Notes under the pieces: generated by a model
What the model was told of the DNA's origin: nothing
Seen by the model: the letters and a program-made list of their open reading frames with translations, nothing else
The model's database searches: none
Program-made: the position numbers and the translations under genes
In this document: positions 6,311 to 11,663 of the stretch, in pieces
Layout: every line of letters begins with the position of its first letter
Numbering within the stretch: the stretch's first letter is position 1
Origin: UBA3907 sp033810155
Lineage (GTDB): Bacteria; Bacillota; Sulfobacillia; Fermentithermobacillales; Fermentithermobacillaceae
Reading direction: 5' to 3'
Length of the DNA: 11,663 bases
Assembly: GCA_033810155.1 (NCBI GenBank)
Contig: JAPXKJ010000034.1
Location: forward strand, 1 to 11,663

Positions 6311-8311
6311 CTATCTATCCGAGCATGTAAACAAAGATTCTAGCGCTTTAGCATCTATTTCCTCATTTGCCCGCTTAAGAAACTCGTCGAGACTCATCAT
6401 GCCCAAAACCCCGAGGCTCCTATGCCTCAGAGAGATACTCCCATCGTCTTTCTCCTTTTGACCGACTACGATCATGTAGGGGATTTTTTCAAGTTGGGCT
6501 CGCCTTATCTTGTAGCCAACTTTATCTTGTCCCGAATCGCATTCAGCCCGTAGACCTGCATCTTTTAGTCTAAGGGTGATCTCATGTGCATAGTCCATCT
6601 GCTTATCGGAAATCGGCATGACCCTAACCTGCACTGGCGCCAACCATAGAGGAAATGCCCCTGCATACTGTTCGATCAAACCGCCAATGAACCGTTCCAT
6701 GGTGCCTAGTACTGTACGATGAATCACAACAGGTCTGTAACTACGACCATCTTCACCGATGTAGGCTATGTCAAACCGTTCTGGTAAGTTGAAGTCAGCT
6801 TGTATAGTTGGCCCTTGCCACAGTCGCCCCACCGCGTCTCTGGTTTTTATATCAATCGCAGGGCCGTAGAACTTGGCTTCTCCGATATCTACCTTGTACC
6901 GAAGGTTTTTCGCCTTAAGAGCGTTCTCCAAGGCTGACTCTGCTTGTTCCCACACATCATCAGTTCCAATGTACTTGGCCTTGTTATTCGGGTCTCGGAC
7001 TGACAACATACATTCATAATCATTATATCCGAACGTTTTTAACATAAACTCGGTAAGATCCAATACCCCAATAAGTTGTTCCTCAAGCTGGTCCGGCCTG
7101 CAGAACAAGTGAGCATCGTCTTGAGTCATGCCCCTTACCCTTAACATCCCATGAAGGACTCCCGAACGTTCATATCGGTATACAGTGCCCAGTTCCGCGT
7201 ATTTTATCGGCAGATCCCGGTAGCTTCTTGTGCTGTTTTTGTACAGAAGGATATGAAACGGACAGTTCATAGGCTTGAGTAGATATTGCACTTCATCCAC
7301 TATGATAGGGCTATACATATTCTCCTTGTACCAATCCCAATGTCCCGACGTCTTCCAAATATCGAGCTTTGCGATATGCGGAGTATACACAAGGTCGTAT
7401 CCACGTTTTCTATGCTCCTTCTTCCAGAAATCCTCAATGACTTCGCGTATCACTGCGCCTTTTGGATGCCAAAACACGAGCCCCGGTCCTGCTTCTTCCT
7501 CTATGCTGAAAAGATCTAGGTCCTTGCCAAGTTTCCTATGATCCCTCCGCTTTATGTCTTCCAACCTTGCCAAATGAGCCTCAAGGTCTTGTTGGTTCAT
7601 AAAAGCTGTTCCGTATATGCGCTGCAGCATCGTACGATTCTCATCGCCACGCCAATAGGCGCCTGCGATGCTCAGAAGTTTGTATGTCTTTACGTACCCG
7701 GTGCTCGGCACATGAGGTCCTGCGCATAAGTCCACAAACTCCCCTTGTCTGTAAATAGAAACTGGCTCATCCTCTGGAATCTCCTCGAGGATCTCGAGTT
7801 TGAATGGTTCTTGCATTTGCTCAAACAACGCACGGGCCTCTTCCCTCGACATGACCTCTCTGCAAACAGGCAGGTTCTCTTTTATGATGCGAGCCATCTC
7901 AGCCTCAATTACCGCCAAATCGTCAGACACAAAGCCATGTTCCGTATCAAAATCATAGTAGAATCCATCCTCGATTGCGGGTCCTATTCCCAACCGTGTT
8001 TTGGGAAATAGGCGCTTTACAGCCTGCGCCAAGATATGTGACGCAGTATGACGCAATGCTTCACGTGCTTCTTCTGATTCAAATCCCAGCGGGGTCACGG
8101 AACAATTCCATTTGATCTCTTCCATGAGTTCCATAGACGACCGTCCCATCTCACAATCTACTTGTACCATTAAGACTCCATCGTCCCAACCGAAACCATC
8201 TTTGACGTCCAGAAAAGTGCTCCCTGCAGGAACTGACAGCGACTTCCCTTCCCACCTGACTTCAAATTCTTTGGGACCATCCCCCGGAGCAGGCAAAACT
8301 CTTTCCCCCAT
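6311..8311 (-). CDS. thrS: Threonyl-tRNA synthetase
   Basis: ThrRS charges tRNA-Thr in the cytoplasm and removes mis-attached serine. The 666-residue product is full length. A divergent TGS-like domain (about 14-78) is followed by the editing domain with HTASH (88-92) and CAGPH (196-200), which carry its His/Cys metal-type site. The class II core has motif 1 near GPGLVFWHPKG (275-285), zinc ligands C350 (MNCPFH), H401 (DDAHLFC) and H531 (VIHRT), and motif 3 (GTMERFIGGLIE). The anticodon-binding domain occupies the last 110 residues or so (PVQVRVMPIS, GYKIRRAQ, YMIVVGQKE). The zinc ligands are spaced much as in the E. coli enzyme. The ATG has AGGAGG 8 bases upstream. A threonine T-box precedes the gene, so it should be induced by uncharged tRNA-Thr. 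Confidence 0.98.
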   Translation of the reverse strand: MGERVLPAPGDGPKEFEVRWEGKSLSVPAGSTFLDVKDGFGWDDGVLMVQVDCEMGRSSMELMEEIKWNCSVTPLGFESEEAREALRHTASHILAQAVKRLFPKTRLGIGPAIEDGFYYDFDTEHGFVSDDLAVIEAEMARIIKENLPVCREVMSREEARALFEQMQEPFKLEILEEIPEDEPVSIYRQGEFVDLCAGPHVPSTGYVKTYKLLSIAGAYWRGDENRTMLQRIYGTAFMNQQDLEAHLARLEDIKRRDHRKLGKDLDLFSIEEEAGPGLVFWHPKGAVIREVIEDFWKKEHRKRGYDLVYTPHIAKLDIWKTSGHWDWYKENMYSPIIVDEVQYLLKPMNCPFHILLYKNSTRSYRDLPIKYAELGTVYRYERSGVLHGMLRVRGMTQDDAHLFCRPDQLEEQLIGVLDLTEFMLKTFGYNDYECMLSVRDPNNKAKYIGTDDVWEQAESALENALKAKNLRYKVDIGEAKFYGPAIDIKTRDAVGRLWQGPTIQADFNLPERFDIAYIGEDGRSYRPVVIHRTVLGTMERFIGGLIEQYAGAFPLWLAPVQVRVMPISDKQMDYAHEITLRLKDAGLRAECDSGQDKVGYKIRRAQLEKIPYMIVVGQKEKDDGSISLRHRSLGVLGMMSLDEFLKRANEEIDAKALESLFTCSDR

Positions 8312-8362
8312 TTCATCTTCCTCCTAACTTTCAAAAATAGTCAGACATTGTAACCTATAAAC

Positions 8363-8392
8363 AAAAATCTCGCCTCTACGTGAGGGGCGAGA
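8363..8392 (-). terminator. Conditional terminator of the thrS T-box
   Basis: On the minus strand TCTCGCC pairs perfectly with GGCGAGA, with possible extra CTC/GAG pairing toward the loop, followed by five T. It lies immediately downstream of the T-box motif, as expected for a transcription-attenuating T-box. Confidence 0.92.
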
Positions 8393-8635
8393 CTCTAGTT
8401 CGCGGTTCCACCCTGCTTCAGAAAACTTCAAATACTCTAATATGAAGTAATCTCTCGGAAGAACTGTAACGTGTTCTCGACGTCGATGTTATCCTTTAAA
8501 AAGGCTTCCACCGAAGACTCAGAGGTGGTGTTCCCTAGCGCCTGAGCACAAGCGGCTCTCAGTCACAGACCGCTGTTTCCTGTTCACAGTTGCCTCTAGG
8601 TACTGCCCTCTTCATCGTCACTCTCTTAAGGATGT
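8363..8635 (-). promoter_or_regulatory. T-box leader of thrS, threonine-specific
   Basis: The leader senses uncharged tRNA-Thr. On the minus strand AGAGG (8607-8611) pairs with CCTCT (8521-8525), and CCTAG (8596-8600) pairs with CTAGG (8534-8538). They enclose a specifier loop with GCAGTA on one side and GAAC-ACC-A on the other. ACC (8527-8529) is a threonine codon followed by the usual A. Stem I continues with an ACTGAGAG segment. The T-box AGGGTGGAACCGCG is at 8401-8414. Its TGGA would pair with TCCA, fitting a U73 discriminator as in Gram-positive tRNA-Thr. The terminator follows. Confidence 0.94.
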
Positions 8636-8641
8636 GTGTGC

Positions 8642-8670
8642 ATTATATCGCATGAACATGCCTAGATCAA
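8642..8670 (-). promoter_or_regulatory. Sigma-A promoter of thrS
   Basis: On the minus strand TTGATC (8665-8670) is followed after exactly 17 bases by a perfect TATAAT (8642-8647). Transcription would begin near 8635, just before T-box Stem I. The -35 hexamer contains the TGA stop codon of the upstream permease gene. Confidence 0.8.
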
Positions 8671-9926
8671 GACTCGGTCCTTCCTAAGGCAATACGTTCT
8701 TTCTCATCCAGTTTTCGGCTATAGAGCATCGATACCAAAGCTATGGCGGCCCCACAAAGAAACACTGCTCTTGAGCCAACATGGTCCCACAGCAAACCTC
8801 CGAGCATCGGCACTGCTATTCCACTTATGTGGTTTATCGTACTCCCCATAGCATACTCAGCCGATAAGACCTCTCGAGGCGCGATCTTCCCAAGATGCGT
8901 CGTAATCGCGACATCAAATCCTACAAGGCCAGTGTCTAACACGTAAATGAAATACAATAGCAAAGGATCATTCACAAATGCATATGAACTAAACAGGATG
9001 ATTACGACAGAGTAGTTAAACACTAGTGATTTCTGCTCGCCCCACCTATCGATTAACCTGCCGATGAGCGGTCGCGTAAAAATCGCAACCAAACTAGAAA
9101 CGGCCGAAAGAAGCACCATTGTACTCAGTGGAGTCATGTACGTCTGAACCAATAGATACCCCGCAAAAGTTGCATTTACGTGTCTTCGAGCACCGCCTAA
9201 GAAGGTAAGCACGTAATAGCTCGCGTACTTCACGTTGAAATCCAGGACCGTAGTAGGTTTTTCAGTAGCACCTGTTTTTCGTCTAAGTACCGTTACACCA
9301 CCTACAAGCGCCGAAACACCTGCAATAAGATGTATGAGGTCATAGTCTGCATTTCCCAATAGGCGGGATATTAACAGTACAAACGCTAGCGCAACCAGTG
9401 ATGATGCTGCGGCGACGCTATTAATCAGGCCCATTCGGGTAGCTCTTTCTGAAGGACGGCACGATTTGACTACCATTGATGACTGTACCGGGTAAAACAG
9501 GTGAAACCCAAAAGAAAGCACAAGTGTTGCTAAGATCAACATGGGAAACCCTGCAACCGCTGTATGCAAAAGTAATCCCACTGCTGCTATGATTATACAT
9601 AGTCCTGCATACACGTTCTCGCTGAAGAACCGCGCCAACATTGCAAAAGGGGCAGTCAAAAGCCCTGGGATCTCTCTCACACCTTGAACGAACCCAAGTT
9701 CTGCTGGGTTTATGCCCACGACTTCCACCACGAAATTGTTGAATATACCCCTTTGAAGCCCCAAACCAAACTCAAGCGCTGCTGTGGCAAACGTCACGTT
9801 TCTAAAGACATCTTTGTCTTCCGTTGACAGTTGAGCACCTTTCTCAGAGATCTCCTCCTTCTCAAGATCACATGACGCTTTTTCATCTGGGCCTCGATTA
9901 GTCTTCTGCTTGTTCACTTGGTACAT
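8667..9926 (-). CDS. Major facilitator superfamily permease, substrate unknown
   Basis: This is a polytopic cytoplasmic membrane protein of 419 residues with about 12 hydrophobic segments from residue 45 to 405. That length and the loop signature GRLIDRWGEQKS at 289-300, the MFS A-like motif between the sixth-to-ninth helix region, place it in the MFS. The first 40 residues are charged and cytosolic. The substrate cannot be predicted, and an efflux role is only a guess. The ATG at 9924-9926 directly abuts a GGAGG with no spacing. The GTG at 9915-9917 (codon 4) sits 9 bases from the same site and is more likely the true start. The gene ends inside the thrS promoter and diverges from the PAP2 gene. 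Confidence 0.88.
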   Translation of the reverse strand: MYQVNKQKTNRGPDEKASCDLEKEEISEKGAQLSTEDKDVFRNVTFATAALEFGLGLQRGIFNNFVVEVVGINPAELGFVQGVREIPGLLTAPFAMLARFFSENVYAGLCIIIAAVGLLLHTAVAGFPMLILATLVLSFGFHLFYPVQSSMVVKSCRPSERATRMGLINSVAAASSLVALAFVLLISRLLGNADYDLIHLIAGVSALVGGVTVLRRKTGATEKPTTVLDFNVKYASYYVLTFLGGARRHVNATFAGYLLVQTYMTPLSTMVLLSAVSSLVAIFTRPLIGRLIDRWGEQKSLVFNYSVVIILFSSYAFVNDPLLLYFIYVLDTGLVGFDVAITTHLGKIAPREVLSAEYAMGSTINHISGIAVPMLGGLLWDHVGSRAVFLCGAAIALVSMLYSRKLDEKERIALGRTES

Positions 9927-10117
9927 CCTCCATCTGAATATAGCTCAATGATTAAAAGAAACGTGCCCAGCAGGCCACCTGTGAGATAAGAACCAAGCGC
10001 GCAGGGTTTTGCTGCAAGAGATGGTTCGCTTTGAGTACCGAAATATCCTTCTCGAAACGTACAAGTAGAGGAATTCCAAGGGAACATAAAGAAGGTAAAC
10101 TACAGCAAAAGGGGGGG
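9927..10117. other. Divergent intergenic region between the MFS and PAP2 genes
   Basis: These 191 bases separate two outward-reading genes and must carry a promoter for each. On the minus strand TATATT near 9937 is a possible -10 for the permease without a clear -35. On the plus strand I see no convincing promoter. A plus-strand frame opens at TTG 10031 in phase with the phosphatase, but its N-terminal residues look non-conserved and polar. I see no inverted repeat strong enough to call an operator. Confidence 0.4.
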
Positions 10118-10972
10118 ATGTTATTGACTACGGCATGGGCAGAGTTTCTCCAACAATTCAGCTCGCCTTTTATGGACAACCTGGCCTATCTCGTAACAAA
10201 CCTCGGCTCCGAACTCTTCTACACCTTGATGCTTCCCATACTCTACTGGGTCTGGGATAAGGACGCAGCATATAGGATCAGTGTAGTTTTCCTATCGTCT
10301 GAGCTTTTAAACCGTTGTCTCAAAGTCGTCTTCAAAGTACCGAGACCACCTGCAACAGAGTCTGCACGGATAATGCATCCGGAAACTGGCGGGGGATATG
10401 CCTTCCCTAGCAGCCATGCTCAGGATACAACGGCTTTTTGGGGATGGCTGTGTCTGGAAGTCCGAAAAAAGTGGCTATACGTGGTCTCTACTATCCTGAT
10501 TCTTGCGATTTCGATTTCTCGAGTGTACCTCAACGTTCATTGGCCGAGAGATATCATAGGTGGGATAATAGTAGGCATTTTGCTCTTGCTGATTTGGCAC
10601 ATGATTTTCACCTACTACAAAAAGGATAGATTCCCTCTAGGATTGCGTTTCTTTGGATGCATCGTTGTTCCCTTAGCCGTCTACCTCCTAAATCCAAATG
10701 AGACGGAGATGTTGACAGGGCTCTTAATAGGGGTCTCTACAGGTCGTATCTTAGACGAGACATTCCTAAACTGGAATACAAAAAGTAGCGTCTCCAAGAA
10801 TGTCTTCAAAGTGGTCACAGGAATCGCAGGGTTCTTCGGGCTAAGATACGGTTTGAAAGCTATTTTCCCTGACCTTGGGCTTTTTCATGTGCTTCGCTAT
10901 TCAATAGTAGGTCTGTGGGTTACTTTCTGTGGTCCATGGCTATTTGTGAAACTAGGCTGGCGAGATGCATAG
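10118..10972 (+). CDS. PAP2-family membrane phosphatase
   Basis: PAP2 enzymes hydrolyse lipid phosphates or pyrophosphates at the membrane, for example phosphatidate or undecaprenyl pyrophosphate. The three catalytic motifs are intact, numbered from the ATG at 10118: K69-x6-RP (KVVFKVPRP), PSSH at 97-100 (histidine H100), and SR-x5-H-x3-D (R135, H141, D145). Six or more hydrophobic segments are visible, including a C-terminal part of about 110 residues beyond the core with further membrane helices. Length is 284 residues. The start ATG directly follows seven G, which is too close for a normal ribosome binding site. The TTG at 10124 would be better spaced, and a TTG at 10031 would add a non-conserved N-terminus of 29 residues. 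The substrate is not predictable. The following GerMN-SLH gene starts 37 bases later and may be co-transcribed. Confidence 0.9.
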   Translation: MLLTTAWAEFLQQFSSPFMDNLAYLVTNLGSELFYTLMLPILYWVWDKDAAYRISVVFLSSELLNRCLKVVFKVPRPPATESARIMHPETGGGYAFPSSHAQDTTAFWGWLCLEVRKKWLYVVSTILILAISISRVYLNVHWPRDIIGGIIVGILLLLIWHMIFTYYKKDRFPLGLRFFGCIVVPLAVYLLNPNETEMLTGLLIGVSTGRILDETFLNWNTKSSVSKNVFKVVTGIAGFFGLRYGLKAIFPDLGLFHVLRYSIVGLWVTFCGPWLFVKLGWRDA

Positions 10973-11009
10973 TCCGCAGCCAATCATTAAATGGAAAGAG
11001 AGATGTCCT

Positions 11010-11663
11010 ATGTTCAAAAAACTGTTTGGCTTTCGTTTCCATTCGAATAGGCACACGGTAAAAAGAATTTCTGCAACTACACTTGCGTTGGCGATGGCTA
11101 TTGCCATCTTTTTCTCCTACGGCACGCACACCTTGGCAGCCGAAAAAAGCACGTTTTACGTATGCTTTCCCTTATACCTAGAAAGTGGCATCTATGTTTT
11201 CCCAGTAAAATACACTCTACCAGAGACTAGCGAGCCTATTCGAGCTGCTCTTGAGGCTTTGATCCGTGGAGTCCCTGATAGCGAGGTACTGTACCCAATG
11301 TTTCCTACTGATGCCAAGGTCCTGAGCGTTTCAGTAAAGGACGGCTTATGCACTGTAGATTTCAGTGAGGAAATAATGCATATGTCCGTTGGCTCAGGAG
11401 GAGAACTGGCCGCAATTGAGGCCATAGTGTCCACCGTATGCGGATTCTCAGGCGTAGACAGGGTTCAAATACTAATTGCCGGACAGCCCGCAGAATCTTT
11501 AGCAGGACACGTTGATATAAGCCATCCTTTGACGAGAAACTATGACCGTATGTTCGTTCCATTGGAAGATGTCACCCAACATTGGTCAGGAGGTTATGTA
11601 GGAGCGCTGCAGATCCTTGACATAGTCCATGGCTATGAAGACATGACTTTTAGGCCCGAGAAA
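11010..11663 (+). CDS. Secreted GerMN-domain protein with SLH segment (runs off right edge)
   Basis: The 218 codons present encode an exported envelope protein. Residues 1-44 are a basic N-terminus plus hydrophobic stretch ending TLAAEK, a signal peptide with a likely type I cleavage and no lipobox cysteine. Residues about 48-178 match the GerMN domain known from B. subtilis GerM and other envelope proteins: YVFPVKYTLP, AALEALIRGVP, AKVLSVSVKDG, CTVDFSEE and LAGHVDISHPLTRN. From about 184 an S-layer homology motif begins (PLEDVTQHWSGGYVGAL, then GYEDMTFRPE), cut by the window end. SLH domains bind secondary cell-wall polymer. The ATG at 11010 is the only frame-consistent start with the signal peptide, and the ribosome binding site is weak (GAGAG). 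The role in sporulation or wall attachment is inferred. Confidence 0.88.
   Translation, partial: MFKKLFGFRFHSNRHTVKRISATTLALAMAIAIFFSYGTHTLAAEKSTFYVCFPLYLESGIYVFPVKYTLPETSEPIRAALEALIRGVPDSEVLYPMFPTDAKVLSVSVKDGLCTVDFSEEIMHMSVGSGGELAAIEAIVSTVCGFSGVDRVQILIAGQPAESLAGHVDISHPLTRNYDRMFVPLEDVTQHWSGGYVGALQILDIVHGYEDMTFRPEK

Noticed and set aside
7275..7541. Plus-strand open frames of 77-88 codons inside thrS
   Set aside because: They are antisense shadows of a well-conserved synthetase gene with no own ribosome binding site or family motif.
10031..10117. In-phase N-terminal extension of the PAP2 gene from TTG 10031
   Set aside because: The 29 extra residues are polar and unlike the family N-terminus. 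The conserved sequence begins at about the ATG of 10118, and no good ribosome binding site precedes the TTG.
10920..11562. Minus-strand open frames opposite the PAP2 3' end and the GerMN gene
   Set aside because: The plus strand encodes recognisable GerMN and SLH motifs across the same bases, while the antisense translations show no recognisable domain.

Overview
The window reads as chromosomal DNA of a deep-branching, clostridia-like member of the Bacillota (Firmicutes). The grounds are two aminoacyl-tRNA-responsive T-box leaders, a YqzL-family miniprotein, purine-rich AGGAGG-type ribosome binding sites, KtrAB-like potassium uptake genes and a GerMN-domain protein with an S-layer homology (SLH) segment. 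I cannot name a genus.

Positions 1-8670 (minus strand, so transcribed from high to low coordinates) hold a translation-centred block: promoter + threonine T-box, thrS, promoter + leader, infC, rpmI, rplT, ktrB/trkH, ktrA/trkA, a SpoU/TrmH-type RNA 2'-O-methyltransferase, a small promoter, yqzL (44 codons, not previously delimited here), promoter + phenylalanine T-box, pheS, and the first 109 codons of pheT, which runs off the left edge. The infC to methyltransferase genes are tightly spaced (3 to 83 bases) and look like one operon. The two synthetase units have their own promoters and T-boxes, so thrS and pheST can respond separately to uncharged tRNA-Thr and tRNA-Phe. The specifier triplets (ACC and TTC) and the acceptor-pairing base of each T-box (TGGA and TGGT) agree with the downstream gene.

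Positions 8667-11663 are more individual: an MFS permease on the minus strand whose stop codon overlaps the -35 box of the thrS promoter, a divergent region of about 190 bases, then a plus-strand PAP2-family membrane phosphatase and a secreted GerMN-SLH protein cut by the right edge.

Most of the window is conserved housekeeping sequence, and I see no phage, insertion sequence, CRISPR array or obviously new defence or mobile system. The points worth a second look are small: the non-AUG infC start (ATA or ATT), the structured infC leader, the yqzL gene packed between two promoters, the 7-G tract at the PAP2 start, and the GerMN-SLH architecture.
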